This document shows, one piece after another, positions 19,116 to 27,789 of a stretch of DNA of 64,000 nt. This DNA comes from Terracoccus luteus. Its GTDB lineage: Bacteria; Actinomycetota; Actinomycetes; Actinomycetales; Dermatophilaceae. The DNA lies in the NCBI RefSeq assembly GCF_003635045.1, contig NZ_RBXT01000001.1, forward strand, positions 2,852,001 to 2,916,000, in the 5' to 3' direction. Under the pieces are notes generated by a model. It worked only from the letters and a program-made list of their open reading frames with translations, made no database searches and had not been told where the DNA came from. The position numbers and the translations under genes were made by a program. Within the stretch, counting starts at the first letter, position 1; every line of letters starts with the position of its first letter.

Positions 19116-19243
19116 GCGGACCGGCCTCTGCCCTCGTCTCAAGCCGAACGGGCCGTGGCCCGCTCGTGGACGGCCGGATGCCGGGCAGCCGGCCCCGCGC
19201 CGGCCGTCATGTCCGCGGCGGACCGGGCCCACCGGCATCCGGG

Positions 19244-19774
19244 CTACGGGGTGACCGTCGGGCAGATCGGGGCGCCGGAGGTCGCGGTCGCGGCGGGCGG
19301 CTCGGCCCGGATCGCCTTGAAACCGTTGCCGAGGACGAGGTCGACGCTGTCGTCGGCGCGCTTGTCGTTGACGAGCACCGCACCAGCGACGCGCGACTGG
19401 ACGAGCCGGGCGGACGCGGCACCCGAGGGCCCGAAACGGATCTGCGCCGACTGCTTGATGCTCGCCTTCTTCGGGTCGTTGGCGACGGCCTTGACCTTGA
19501 ACCCGCGCTCGCGCACGACCTTGGCGGTGCTCGAGGCGAGTCCCTTGCGGGTGGTTGCGTTGTAGACGTTGAGCGTGACGTCGATCGGCTTCAGTACCGG
19601 GGCGGGGACGACCGTCGTGCACGGCACGGCCTGGGGCGTGGTGTCGCGGAAGTAGGTCGACGCGTAGTAGAACGCGCCGGCGAGTGCGAGCAGCACCACG
19701 ATGACGACGATGGTCGACCGTCGTTGGCGGCGCACCCGGTAGGGGGTGGCCTCGCGTTCCTGGGTCTGGGTCAT
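19244..19774 (-). CDS. LytR C-terminal (LytR_C) domain membrane protein
   Basis: The 176-residue protein has a basic cytoplasmic tail (YRVRRQRRS), one transmembrane helix (about 21-42) and an extracytoplasmic LytR_C domain (LNVYNATTRKGLASSTAKVV, about 70-165) of the type attached to LCP proteins or found alone. It is probably anchored in the membrane facing the wall. Free-standing versions are common in actinobacteria and have no assigned activity. It is downstream of a small ParB/VapB-like gene on the same strand (129-nt gap). A full LCP enzyme is encoded separately at 55.7 kb. Confidence 0.85.
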   Translation of the reverse strand: MTQTQEREATPYRVRRQRRSTIVVIVVLLALAGAFYYASTYFRDTTPQAVPCTTVVPAPVLKPIDVTLNVYNATTRKGLASSTAKVVRERGFKVKAVANDPKKASIKQSAQIRFGPSGAASARLVQSRVAGAVLVNDKRADDSVDLVLGNGFKAIRAEPPAATATSGAPICPTVTP

Positions 19775-19903
19775 CCGCTCGCCTTGCCTCGTCGCGTCGG
19801 GCGGCGGCGCCGACGGTCCGGAGGGGTCTCAGGTGGGGCGGGCTGGGGGTCCCGCCGGGTACGGCGGCCCCACACCACCCTCCCGGTCGAGACCGAGGGT
19901 ACG

Positions 19904-20212
19904 TCAGTCGAGCACGAGAACGCGGGCGTGCAACACCGGGCGTCCGGCCAGGGCCGCGCGCAGGGCCCGGTGCAGACCGTCCTCGAGGTAGAGCTGCCCC
20001 TCCCACTCGACACAGTGCGGGAAGAGGTCGCCGTAGAAGGTCGAGTCGTCGGCGAGCAGGTCACGCAGGTCGAGCGTGGCCTTCGTCGTGATGAGGTCGC
20101 CGAGCTGGACCACCCGGGGTGAGACGTTCGACCAGTCCTTCGTGCTCTCGACGCCGTGGTCGGGGTACGGGCGGGAGTCGCCGACGGCCTTGAAGATCAC
20201 GCCGGACAGCAT
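19904..20212 (-). CDS. Small conserved actinobacterial protein (ParB-like fold; sometimes labelled VapB)
   Basis: About 102 residues start at ATG 20212 (a GTG two codons upstream and another at 20200 are alternatives). Conserved blocks are RPYPDHG, TTKATLDLRDLLADDSTFYGD and LYLEDGLHRALRAAL. The DGLHRALRA block resembles the ParB/sulfiredoxin DGxHR motif. NCBI-style annotation often calls such proteins VapB-family antitoxin, but no PIN toxin lies next to it, so I do not accept a toxin-antitoxin role. It is divergent from the HerA-like ATPase and upstream of LytR_C. Confidence 0.7.
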   Translation of the reverse strand: MLSGVIFKAVGDSRPYPDHGVESTKDWSNVSPRVVQLGDLITTKATLDLRDLLADDSTFYGDLFPHCVEWEGQLYLEDGLHRALRAALAGRPVLHARVLVLD

Positions 20213-20252
20213 AGACACCGCTGCGCAGGGCCCGACGACTACAGTGCGAGAG

Positions 20253-21821
20253 GTGACTGACGCACCGGCAACCAGGTCCCAGATCGACGAGATCCGCGAC
20301 GGCTACGCGAGCTCCGACGGCGTGCTCAAGCTCGGCGCCGCTGTCATCGACGGCACGGCGTATGCCGACGCCCCCGTGCAGATCCCGCTCAGCGTGCTCA
20401 ACCGCCACGGCCTCGTCGCGGGCGCCACCGGCACCGGCAAGACGAAGACGCTGCAGCTCATGGCCGAGCAGCTGAGCGAGCAGGGCGTCCCGGTGTTCCT
20501 CGCCGACATGAAGGGCGACCTCTCCGGCATCGCGACCCCGGGCGAGAGCGGCGACAAGATCACCGAGCGCGCCACCGACGTCGGGATGCCGTGGACCGCG
20601 TCGGGCTACCCCGTCGAGCTCTACACGTTGGGCGGCAAGGGAACCGGCATCTCGATCCGCTCGACCATCACGAGCTTCGGGCCCACGCTGCTGGCGAAGG
20701 TGCTGGGGCTCAACGCGACCCAGGAGAGCAGCCTCGGCCTCATCTTCCACTACGCCGACAAGAACGGCCTGGCGCTACTCGACCTCAAGGACCTGCGGGC
20801 GGTCATCAGCCACCTGACGAGCGACGAGGGCAAGGCCGACCTCAAGGAGCTCGGTGGCCTGTCGAGCGCGACGGCCGGCGTCATCCTGCGCAACCTCATC
20901 ACGTTCCAGGACCAGGGGGCCGACGCCTTCTTCGGTGAGCCCGAGTTCGACACCTCCGACCTGCTGCGCACGGCCTCCGACGGTCGCGGGATCGTCTCGT
21001 GCCTCGAGCTGCCCGGGGTGCAGGACCGCCCCCAGCTCTTCTCGACCTTCCTCATGTGGCTGCTCGCCGACCTCTTCCACGACCTACCGGAGGAGGGCGA
21101 CGTCGACAAGCCCAAGCTCGTCTTCTTCTTCGACGAGGCGCACCTGCTCTTCAACGACGCGAGCAAGGCGTTCCTCGACTCGATCGAGCAGACCGTCCGA
21201 CTCATCCGCAGCAAGGGCGTCGGAGTCTTCTTCGTCACGCAGTCGCCGAAGGACGTCCCCTCGGGGGTGCTGGCCCAGCTCGGCAACCGCGTGCAGCACG
21301 CCCTGCGCGCCTTCACCCCCGACGACGCCAAGGCCCTCAAGCAGGCCATCGCGACCTACCCGCACACCGAGTACGACATGCAGAAGCTGCTCACCAGCCT
21401 CGGCACCGGCGAGGCCGTCGTGACGGTGCTCTCGGCCAAGGGCGTGCCGACGCCGGTCGCGTGGACGCGCATGAAGGCGCCGAACTCGCTCATGGACCCC
21501 TCGCCCCAGGCCACCCTCGACGCCCTCGTGGCCGACTCCCCGCTCAAGGCCAAGTACGCCGACGTCGTCGACCGCGAGTCGGCCTACGAGCTGCTGACCA
21601 AGCGCCTGGAGGCGCAGACCCCGGCGGACGCGCCGGCCACACCGGCCCAGGAGCCCGCTCCGACGGCCGCCGAGCCCAAGCCCGCCCGCGCGCCCAAGGA
21701 GGAGCCCGGCCTCATCGCCCAGGTCGCCGGCAGCTCGGCCTTCAAGTCGATGCTGCGGTCGGCCGGCACGGTGCTCGGCCGCGAGATCACACGCAGCATC
21801 TTCGGCACGCGAAAGCGCTGA
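20253..21821 (+). CDS. HerA/FtsK-like ATPase, DUF853 family
   Basis: GTG 20253 (VTDAPATR) gives 522 residues. Walker A GATGTGKT lies at 57-64, Walker B FFFDEAHLLF near 290-299, and a sensor region FVTQSPKDVPSGVLAQLGNR follows, all matching the DUF853 'helicase HerA-like' family (YjgR in E. coli). The C-terminal 80 residues are Pro/Ala-rich with a final basic helix (REITRSIFGTRKR). No NurA nuclease is adjacent, so it is not a classic HerA-NurA resection pair. The role is unknown; ring ATPases of this type are also found in stand-alone defence loci. Confidence is high for the family and low for the function. Confidence 0.9.
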   Translation: MTDAPATRSQIDEIRDGYASSDGVLKLGAAVIDGTAYADAPVQIPLSVLNRHGLVAGATGTGKTKTLQLMAEQLSEQGVPVFLADMKGDLSGIATPGESGDKITERATDVGMPWTASGYPVELYTLGGKGTGISIRSTITSFGPTLLAKVLGLNATQESSLGLIFHYADKNGLALLDLKDLRAVISHLTSDEGKADLKELGGLSSATAGVILRNLITFQDQGADAFFGEPEFDTSDLLRTASDGRGIVSCLELPGVQDRPQLFSTFLMWLLADLFHDLPEEGDVDKPKLVFFFDEAHLLFNDASKAFLDSIEQTVRLIRSKGVGVFFVTQSPKDVPSGVLAQLGNRVQHALRAFTPDDAKALKQAIATYPHTEYDMQKLLTSLGTGEAVVTVLSAKGVPTPVAWTRMKAPNSLMDPSPQATLDALVADSPLKAKYADVVDRESAYELLTKRLEAQTPADAPATPAQEPAPTAAEPKPARAPKEEPGLIAQVAGSSAFKSMLRSAGTVLGREITRSIFGTRKR

Positions 21822-21860
21822 CAGGGCAGGGATGCTCGCAGCCGGAGAGGTGTCCGGTTC

Positions 21861-22424
21861 TCAACGCCAACGAAACCGGTCGACCAGTCCGCGCACCGCG
21901 GGGATACGGGTCGCCGTCGACAGCAGCACGTAGCCCACCGCGCCGCCGACCACGTTCGAGGCGAGGTCGTCGACGTCGGCGATGTGACCGCCGCCCAGCA
22001 CGTTCGCGGCGACGTACTGGGTCGTCTCGATGGCCAGGCTGGTCACGGCCGTGACCGACAACACGCGCCACCACGAGGGCCTCGTGAGCACGAGGGACAC
22101 CAGCATCCCGAGCGGGACGAAGAGCGCGACGTTGAGCAGCGCGTCGGAGACCTCGTAGTCGGCCAGTGGCGCCAGGTCGAGGAACGCCGACCACGGCACG
22201 TCCCTGTCCGTCTTCCCGACGAAGACGGGGAACACGGTGTTCGCGATGATCCCGCCCAGGTAGACGCACAGCGCAGCGGCCACGGCGGCGCGGGGCACGG
22301 TCAGCCGTCCGCGTCGCCGCAGACGCCAAAGCAGCACGACGAACGCCGTGAGGGCGACGGGGAGCACGACCGGCAGGGCCGGTACCTCATGGAACACGGT
22401 GCTCCGGTCCTCGGTTCGGCTCAC
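21861..22424 (-). CDS. VanZ-like family membrane protein
   Basis: The 187-residue protein has about five transmembrane helices and the VanZ-type features: an N-terminal helix pair, NVALFVPLG in the middle, SLAIETTQ and a final block ADVDDLASNVVGGAVGY. VanZ homologues are linked to lipoglycopeptide tolerance in enterococci, but most chromosomal copies have unknown function. It is convergent with the HerA-like gene (39-nt gap) and not in a van cluster, so no resistance should be inferred. Confidence 0.85.
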   Translation of the reverse strand: MSRTEDRSTVFHEVPALPVVLPVALTAFVVLLWRLRRRGRLTVPRAAVAAALCVYLGGIIANTVFPVFVGKTDRDVPWSAFLDLAPLADYEVSDALLNVALFVPLGMLVSLVLTRPSWWRVLSVTAVTSLAIETTQYVAANVLGGGHIADVDDLASNVVGGAVGYVLLSTATRIPAVRGLVDRFRWR

Positions 22425-22475
22425 GGCGACGGACAGGCCGACGGACGGCCAAGGACGGGCGGCCCACCCGCCGGG

Positions 22476-23477
22476 TCACCAGCGGGGGTGGATGCTCTCG
22501 CGCAGGTGCTTGTCGTAGATGCGGCGCACACCGCCGTCGAATCCCTTTCCGAGAGCGTCGATCTCGCCCGCAGCCGCGTTGGCGCGGGCCTGCTCGACGT
22601 TGCGAGCGCCGGGGATGACCGACGACACCTGCGGCTGCTGCGCGAGCCAGGCGATGGCCGCCTGCGCCGGCGTCGTGCCTTCGGGCGCCTCGGCGCGGAC
22701 GAGGTCGGCGAACTCCCGAGAGGCCCGCACCCCCGTCTCGAAGTCGACGCCGGAGAACGTCTCGCCGACGTCGAACGCGCTGCCGTCGCGGTTGTAGCTG
22801 CGGTGGTCGTCGGCGGCGAAGGTCGTGTCGAGGTCGTACTTGCCGGTGAGCAGCCCCGACGCGAGCGGGACCCGCGCGATGATGCCGACGCCGGCCTCGG
22901 CCGCGACGGGCAGCACCTCGTCGACCGGCTTGAGCCGGAAGGCGTTGACGATGATCTGCACGGTCGCGACGTTCGGTCGGGCGATGGCGGTCAGGGCCTG
23001 GTCGACGGTCTCGACGCTGACGCCGTAGTGCCGCACGGCGCCGCTCGCGACGAGCTCGTCGAGGGCCTCGAAGACCGCGTCGTCGGTGAAGACGTCGCTC
23101 GGGGGGCAGTGCAGCTGCACGAGGTCGAGGGTGTCCACCCCGAGGTTGCGCCGCGAGCGCTCCGTCCAGGCCCGGAAGTTCTCGGCCGTGTAGTTCTCGG
23201 CGACCTGGTCGACGCGCCGGCCCATCTTCGTCGCGACGGTGATGCCGGATGCCGGCCCGCCCCGGCCGGCGAGGAAGCGCCCGATGAGCTGCTCGCTGCG
23301 CCCGTCACCGTAGACGTCCGCGGTGTCGAAGAACGTCACCCCCGCGTCGGCCGACGCCTCGAGCACGGCGAGCGCGTCGGCATCCGACACCTCGCCCCAG
23401 TCGGCGCCCAGCTGCCACGTGCCCAGCCCGACGACCGACACCTCCGCGCCCGTGCGCCCGAGAACCCGCTGCTGCAT
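22476..23477 (-). CDS. Aldo/keto reductase
   Basis: Start ATG 23477 (MQQRVLGRTGAEVSVVGLG) matches the family N-terminus and gives 333 residues; upstream in-frame ATGs at 23507 and 23516 sit in a short ATGACCACC repeat. Catalytic residues of the AKR tetrad are visible: Asp and Tyr in DTADVYGDGRSE, Lys in VATKMGRR and His in LVQLHCPP. The enzyme would reduce an aldehyde or ketone with NAD(P)H; the substrate is unknown. An XRE-type regulator lies immediately upstream on the same strand and may control it. Confidence 0.9.
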   Translation of the reverse strand: MQQRVLGRTGAEVSVVGLGTWQLGADWGEVSDADALAVLEASADAGVTFFDTADVYGDGRSEQLIGRFLAGRGGPASGITVATKMGRRVDQVAENYTAENFRAWTERSRRNLGVDTLDLVQLHCPPSDVFTDDAVFEALDELVASGAVRHYGVSVETVDQALTAIARPNVATVQIIVNAFRLKPVDEVLPVAAEAGVGIIARVPLASGLLTGKYDLDTTFAADDHRSYNRDGSAFDVGETFSGVDFETGVRASREFADLVRAEAPEGTTPAQAAIAWLAQQPQVSSVIPGARNVEQARANAAAGEIDALGKGFDGGVRRIYDKHLRESIHPRW

Positions 23478-23619
23478 GTGTCCGCCCGTCATCGTGGTGG
23501 TCATCGTGGTGGTCATCGTGTGGTCGTGGTGGCCCCGAGGGATCCCTCGGCGATCGGTGTGACCCCGGCCCACAGGGCCACGTACCCGGATGCCGGGTCG
23601 CGGCCCTCGTGACGCCGGC

Positions 23620-24486
23620 TCAGATCTCGTCGAGCTCGTCCAGGTCGTCGAGCTCGTCGGGGTCGACGCCGTCGGGGTCGCCGTCGGCATCGGCGAAGTA
23701 GCTGATGACGCGGATGTCGGGGGTGTCGCTGACGAGCATGACGAGCTGGACGAGCTTGACCACCTCGCCGCTGTCGAGACGGATCCGCTTGGTACGACCG
23801 CGGGTCGGGTCGGTGTCGTGCCGTTCCCACCAGTCGACGGCGGCGGGGTTGTCGGCGAAGACCTGGTCGAGCAGCGCGCTGAAGCCGGGGTCGTCAGGGT
23901 GGCGGGCGTAGGCCTCGCGGAAGAGCGCGAGCTGGTCGGCCGCCTCCTGCTCCCAGTCGACGAAGAGGGAGCGCGCCGCCGGGTCGCAGCAGTAGTACCA
24001 GAGCAGGTTGCGCTCGTGCTTCCGGCGCCGGCCCTCCCAGTCGCTGAAGAGCTGACGGGCGGTGTGGTTGGCCCCGAGCACGTCCCACCGGGCGCCGACG
24101 ACGTAGGCCGGGTTGGGGTCGATGGCGTCGAGCAGCTCTTCGAGCTCGTCCGTCAGCATTTCGGGTTCGCTGCCCAGGCGCGGTGTGTCGCCGCTCGCGA
24201 GCGCGTGCAGGTGCGTGCGCTCGTCGGCCGTCAGGCGCAGCGCTCGGGCGAGCCCGTCGATGACCGACCGGCTCGGGTGCAGGTCCCGCCCCCGCTCGAT
24301 GAGGTCGTAGTAGGCCACCGAGATGTTGGCCAGCTCGGCCACCTCGGTGCGGCTCAGACCCACCCGCCGGCGCCCCTTGTCGCGGCGGATGCCGACCTCC
24401 TCCGGCGCGATCTCGTGCCGTCTGGCGCGCACGAACTCCCCCAGCAGGGAGGGGGTTCGCACGCTGAGCGGGACCTCGGTCGTCAT
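23620..24486 (-). CDS. XRE-family regulator with MmyB-like ligand-binding domain
   Basis: ATG 24486 follows an AGGA site by 8 nt. The N-terminal HTH (GLSRTEVAELANISVAYYDL, about 43-62) has an extended YYDLIERGRDLHPS wing, as in MmyB/XRE regulators, followed by the MmyB-like PAS-type domain (NPAYVVGARWDVLGANHTA, about 125-143) with the conserved LLWYYCCDP region. The C-terminus is a run of Asp/Glu (about 20 residues). Related proteins bind fatty acids or similar small ligands. Its likely target is the adjacent aldo/keto reductase. Confidence 0.85.
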   Translation of the reverse strand: MTTEVPLSVRTPSLLGEFVRARRHEIAPEEVGIRRDKGRRRVGLSRTEVAELANISVAYYDLIERGRDLHPSRSVIDGLARALRLTADERTHLHALASGDTPRLGSEPEMLTDELEELLDAIDPNPAYVVGARWDVLGANHTARQLFSDWEGRRRKHERNLLWYYCCDPAARSLFVDWEQEAADQLALFREAYARHPDDPGFSALLDQVFADNPAAVDWWERHDTDPTRGRTKRIRLDSGEVVKLVQLVMLVSDTPDIRVISYFADADGDPDGVDPDELDDLDELDEI

Positions 24487-24591
24487 GGCGCACATCCTGC
24501 CAGCACGGCCACCACGGCGGGGGGCCGCTCACCCGGGTGACGCGGCCCACCGGCATCCGGCCCGCACGGCGTCTGGGCCCCGCGACGCGAC

Positions 24592-24645
24592 AGGGGTGGT
24601 GAAGGGTTCGCGCCCCCCTGGGGGCCCATTCCCTTCACCACCCCT
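24592..24645 (-). terminator. Long hairpin terminator
   Basis: AGGGGTGGTGAAGGG and CCCTTCACCACCCCT form a near-perfect 15-bp stem with an inner GC-rich helix. It lies 27 nt past the stop of the 112-residue gene at 24672, in the right place to end its minus-strand transcript. Confidence 0.8.
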
Positions 24646-24671
24646 CCGGCCGCCACCGTCCGGCGTCCGGC

Positions 24672-25010
24672 TCAGCGACCGAGGTGCACCTCGGCGCCCT
24701 CGACGGCCTTGGCCAGCTGCCGCCCGAGGTCCTGCACCTGCGACTGCAGCACGTCGCGGACGGTGTCGTCCTCGACGGTGGAGACGATGTCGGCGACCGC
24801 GGACAGCCGGGCGACGTCCTGCGCCCACCGCGCCGGCTCACCGTCGATCTCGATGGTCGGGATGACCCGGGGGTCGAAGAGGTCCGAGAAGCGGTACGGC
24901 CCCGGGTCGGGGTCCGGGCCCGGCCAGGGCCACTTCCGCTGGACCTCCACGTACAACGGGATGCACACCCGCCTGCCGTCAGGCAGGTCGAAGCAGACCT
25001 TGCTCGCCAT
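24672..25010 (-). CDS. Small cytosolic protein of unknown function
   Basis: The real start is ATG 25010 (MASKVCFDLPDGRRV), 112 residues, with an AGGGGAAG ribosome site 2 nt upstream; the longer open frame up to 25547 crosses a tRNA gene and is spurious. The N-terminal 20 residues look like a small beta hairpin (VCFDLPDGRRVCIPLYVEV), the middle is a Pro/Asp-rich linker and the C-terminal half is a helix rich in Asp, Val and Gln (about 75-105). There is no signal peptide. I do not recognise the family. It has its own terminator and a conspicuous hairpin just upstream of its ribosome site. Confidence 0.65.
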   Translation of the reverse strand: MASKVCFDLPDGRRVCIPLYVEVQRKWPWPGPDPDPGPYRFSDLFDPRVIPTIEIDGEPARWAQDVARLSAVADIVSTVEDDTVRDVLQSQVQDLGRQLAKAVEGAEVHLGR

Positions 25011-25022
25011 GACTTCCCCTTT

Positions 25023-25050
25023 CGTCACGGGTCGTTCGTGACCCGTGACG
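25023..25050 (-). promoter_or_regulatory. Hairpin/operator in the leader of the 24672 gene
   Basis: CGTCACGGGTC and GACCCGTGACG are exact inverted 11-mers around a GTTCGT loop, ending 13 nt upstream of the ATG at 25010. It could be an operator or an RNA hairpin near the ribosome site. Confidence 0.5.
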
Positions 25051-25137
25051 ACAGAGGCGCGGCCACCCCGCGCTGATACCGGCGGCCCCGGGCGTGCCGG
25101 CCCACCGGCATCCGGCGTGTGGTCGGTGAGACGACGA

Positions 25138-25169
25138 GAGCCGGGCCCACACGCGGGTGGGCCCGGCTC
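25138..25169 (-). terminator. Terminator of tRNA-Ser(CGA)
   Basis: GAGCCGGGCCCAC (25138-25150) and GTGGGCCCGGCTC (25157-25169) form a perfect 13-bp stem with a 6-nt loop, about 25 nt beyond the tRNA 3' end on the minus strand. Confidence 0.8.
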
Positions 25170-25193
25170 GTCGGCGATGCGAAGGCATCGAGC

Positions 25194-25283
25194 TGGCGGT
25201 GGCGGTGGGATTTGAACCCACGGTGGAGTTACCCCCACACACGCTTTCGAGGCGTGCTCCTTAGGCCGCTCGGACACGCCACC
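25194..25283 (-). tRNA. tRNA-Ser (anticodon CGA)
   Basis: Acceptor arms GGTGGCG and CGCCACC pair, with discriminator G. The anticodon loop CTCGAAA gives anticodon CGA, followed by a long variable arm and the T-loop TTCAAAT. A CCA follows the discriminator and is included. It decodes UCG codons, frequent in this genome. Confidence 0.95.
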
Positions 25284-25294
25284 GAGAGGAGACC

Positions 25295-25780
25295 TTACCG
25301 GAGCCTGCGGCCGGCGAAGAAATCGCCCAGCAGGTCGGCCGACTCCCGTTCGCGGATGCCGCCGACGACCTCGACGCGGTGCAGAGACAGGGGGTCGCGG
25401 GTGAGGTCCCAGACCGAGCCGCACGCACCCGCCTTGGCGTCCCAGGCCGCGAAGACGACGCGCGAGACCCGCGCCGCCATGGCCGCGCCCGCGCACATGA
25501 CGCACGGCTCGAGGGTGACGACGAGGGTGCAACCGTCGAGCCGCCACGCACCGAGCGAGGCGGCGGCGTCGCGCAGTGCGACCACCTCGGCGTGGGCCGT
25601 GGGGTCACCGAGCCGCTCGCGGGCGTTGCGGCCCCGCCCGACGACGTCGCCGTCCGCGTCGACGACGACCGCACCCACCGGGACGTCCTCGCCGGCGAGC
25701 GCCTCCTGCGCCTGGGCGAAGGCCTCCCCCAGCCATACGGCGTACGCGGTCTCGTCAGGGGTCCGGGGGCCAGGGGTCAC
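25295..25780 (-). CDS. tadA: tRNA adenosine(34) deaminase
   Basis: TadA converts A34 to inosine in tRNA-Arg(ACG), allowing it to read CGU, CGC and CGA. The 161-residue cytidine-deaminase-fold protein has the zinc and proton-shuttle motif HAE (63-65) and PCVMC (92-96), with [14 protein letters not shown] matching TadA better than guanine deaminase. Its main substrate, tRNA-Arg(ACG), is encoded at 52.7 kb, and argS at 44 kb. It is only 11 nt from the upstream tRNA-Ser(CGA) and is divergent from upp (17-nt gap), so their promoters must overlap. Confidence 0.93.
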   Translation of the reverse strand: MTPGPRTPDETAYAVWLGEAFAQAQEALAGEDVPVGAVVVDADGDVVGRGRNARERLGDPTAHAEVVALRDAAASLGAWRLDGCTLVVTLEPCVMCAGAAMAARVSRVVFAAWDAKAGACGSVWDLTRDPLSLHRVEVVGGIRERESADLLGDFFAGRRLR

Positions 25781-25797
25781 GCGCTAAGTTTCCACCC

Positions 25798-26436
25798 ATG
25801 GACGTCCACGTCGCAGACCACCCGCTCATCGCCCACAAGCTGACGTACCTGCGCGACAAGCGGACCGACAGCCCGACGTTCCGGCGTCTCGCCGAGGAGC
25901 TCGTCACCCTCCTCGCCTACGAGGCCACCCGCGAGGTGCGCGTCGAGCCCATCGAGATCGAGACGCCCGTCGCCGCGACGACCGGCATCAAGCTGGCCAA
26001 CCCCAAGCCGATCATCGTGCCCATCCTGCGCGCCGGCCTCGGCATGCTCGACGGCATGGTCAAGCTGCTGCCGAGCGCCGAGGTGGGCTTCCTCGGCATG
26101 GTGCGCGACGAGGACACCCTCGAGGTCACGACGTACGCCAACCGCCTGCCCGACGACCTCACCGGTCGCCAGGTCTTCATCGTCGACCCGATGCTCGCCA
26201 CCGGCAACACCCTCGTCATGGCGGTCGACTACCTCGCCGGCAAGGGCGCGCGCGACATCACCGTCGTGTGCCTGCTCGCGGCGCCAGAGGGCATCGCCCA
26301 CCTCGAGAGCGAGCTGGCGTCGACCGACATCCCGGTCAAGGTCGTCGTCGGCACGGTCGACGAGCGCCTCGACGAGAAGGGCTACATCGTGCCCGGGCTC
26401 GGTGACGCCGGCGACCGCCTCTACGGCGTCGTCTGA
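25798..26436 (+). CDS. upp: Uracil phosphoribosyltransferase
   Basis: This pyrimidine salvage enzyme makes UMP from uracil and PRPP. The 212 residues from ATG 25798 ([16 protein letters not shown]) match family length. The PRPP loop [10 protein letters not shown] is at 129-138, the uracil-binding end [13 protein letters not shown] near 192-204 and the conserved LRAGLGM at 78-84. It is cytosolic. There is no regulatory leader: only 17 nt separate it from the divergent tadA, so transcription may begin inside tadA. Confidence 0.97.
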   Translation: MDVHVADHPLIAHKLTYLRDKRTDSPTFRRLAEELVTLLAYEATREVRVEPIEIETPVAATTGIKLANPKPIIVPILRAGLGMLDGMVKLLPSAEVGFLGMVRDEDTLEVTTYANRLPDDLTGRQVFIVDPMLATGNTLVMAVDYLAGKGARDITVVCLLAAPEGIAHLESELASTDIPVKVVVGTVDERLDEKGYIVPGLGDAGDRLYGVV

Positions 26437-26446
26437 CGGAAACCGT

Positions 26447-27430
26447 TCAGGCGAGGGGCAGCTCGTCGCCCCACGCCACGTCGCGGGCGAGCCGGTAGCG
26501 CTCCCCCGCGCGCTTGCTCACGACGTCACGGCCGGCGGATCCGTCTGGTCGGCAGAGCGTCAGCTCGACGAGCCCCTTGCGCTTCAACGGGTGTCGCAGC
26601 ACGCGCCCCCGGTCCTGTTGCGGCACAGCGACATCCGGGGCGACGGCCGCCACCCACGAGAACTTCTCGTCCTCGTATGACAGGGTCCCGCCCTTGATGC
26701 GCCGGTGCTCCGCGCTGCGGTTGACGCGTGCCGCGAAGTGGCACCAGTCCGAGCCGACGAGGGGGCAGCGCGCCTCGTGGGGGCACGGGCCGAGCAGCGA
26801 CCAGCCGGAGGCGAGCAGCCGGCCCCGCGCGTCGAGCACCCGCCGGTACCCGTCCGGCGTACCCGGCTCCACGACGACGACCACCCGCCCCCGCGCCATG
26901 GCGTCGTCGACGAGGCGTTCCTGCTGGATGCCGGTCAGCTCGCTGAGCACGTACGAGACGGTCACGAGGTCGGCGCCGTCCGCCGGCCACGCCCCGGCGA
27001 GGGCCCGGTCGAAGCGTGCCCGTCCGAGGGCGCCCGGGGCACCGGCAACGAGCCGGCGGCCCAGGGCGAGCGCCGGCTCGACCTGGTCGAGCACGGTGAC
27101 CGACTCGAGGTCGCCCCAGACCTCGGCGGCCGCCCAGGCCGCGGCACCGGTGCCGCCCCCGAGGTCGAGCACCGACCGGGGCGTCGCCGTCTCCGGCAGG
27201 TGCTGGGCCACGTCGCGCAGGACCCGTCGCAGCGCGGCGTGCGTGGCCGGCATCCGGTAGGCCGCGTAGGCGGCGACCTGGGTCGCGGTGGTGAGGATGG
27301 GCGACCCGGCCGGGCGCACGTCGCGGTACCGGGCCACGAGCGCGGCCGTGGCGTCGGCCAGCTCGCGGGAGGGGACCGCCGCCAGCGCGGCGTCGAGGGC
27401 CGAACGCAGACCGTCCGGCGGGGTCGTCAT
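26447..27430 (-). CDS. Rsm22-like small ribosomal subunit methyltransferase-related protein
   Basis: ATG 27430 (MTTPPDGLRSA) gives 327 residues. The SAM motif VLDLGGGTGAAAW is at 88-100, followed by VSYVLSELTG (about 158-167). The C-terminal half has a cysteine cluster CPHEARCP...WCHF (Cys216, Cys222, Cys230) as in Rsm22/Met-10-like proteins, where cysteines bind an iron-sulphur cluster needed for ribosome assembly in mitochondria. The bacterial function is less studied. It is convergent with upp, ending 10 nt from it. Confidence 0.85.
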   Translation of the reverse strand: MTTPPDGLRSALDAALAAVPSRELADATAALVARYRDVRPAGSPILTTATQVAAYAAYRMPATHAALRRVLRDVAQHLPETATPRSVLDLGGGTGAAAWAAAEVWGDLESVTVLDQVEPALALGRRLVAGAPGALGRARFDRALAGAWPADGADLVTVSYVLSELTGIQQERLVDDAMARGRVVVVVEPGTPDGYRRVLDARGRLLASGWSLLGPCPHEARCPLVGSDWCHFAARVNRSAEHRRIKGGTLSYEDEKFSWVAAVAPDVAVPQQDRGRVLRHPLKRKGLVELTLCRPDGSAGRDVVSKRAGERYRLARDVAWGDELPLA

Positions 27431-27597
27431 GGCGCCGACGATACCGACGCGGGCCGCGCGCACGAGGCGGGCGGGCGGCATCCGGTCGACACACCCATCG
27501 CCCTGTCGAGTCACAGGCGCCACGTGCGGCACACTGTCACCATCGCTGTGCCCTGGGACCGTCCTGCGCAGCCCGACACCGGAGGAGCCCGAGACCG

Positions 27598-27765
27598 ATG
27601 GCCAAAGCCCGCAAGGTCATCCTCATCATCGTGCTCGTGTTCTTCGTGTACGCCGTGTTCCAGTCGCCGACCAAGGCCGCCGACATCGTCATGAACATCT
27701 GGGGCGTCATCGTCGACGGGTTCGACGCGATCATCGTCTTCTTCAACTCGCTGCTCAACCGCTGA
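27598..27765 (+). CDS. 55-residue single-span membrane protein
   Basis: A short gene with a clear GGAGGAG ribosome site 10 nt before ATG 27598. The product starts MAKARKVILIIVLVFFVYAV: a basic end then a hydrophobic helix (7-22), followed by an amphipathic second half (KAADIVMNIWGVIVDGFDAI) and the end FFNSLLNR. It lies 24 nt upstream of the PH-domain gene on the same strand, so the two are likely one operon and the small protein may be its membrane partner. Third-position GC is fully typical of real genes here. The function is unknown. Confidence 0.8.
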   Translation: MAKARKVILIIVLVFFVYAVFQSPTKAADIVMNIWGVIVDGFDAIIVFFNSLLNR

Positions 27766-27789
27766 GCGGTCGCGGCGTGACGGGCTGAC

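Noticed and set aside
19904-20212. VapB antitoxin of a toxin-antitoxin pair
   Set aside because: No PIN-domain gene lies next to it and the sequence looks more like a ParB-type DGxHR protein.
21861-22424. Glycopeptide resistance from the VanZ match
   Set aside because: No vanHAX or other van genes are nearby, and VanZ-like proteins are common in susceptible bacteria.
25294-26446. Horizontal transfer around tRNA-Ser(CGA)
   Set aside because: No integrase or repeated tRNA end is present; the neighbours tadA and upp are core genes of normal composition.
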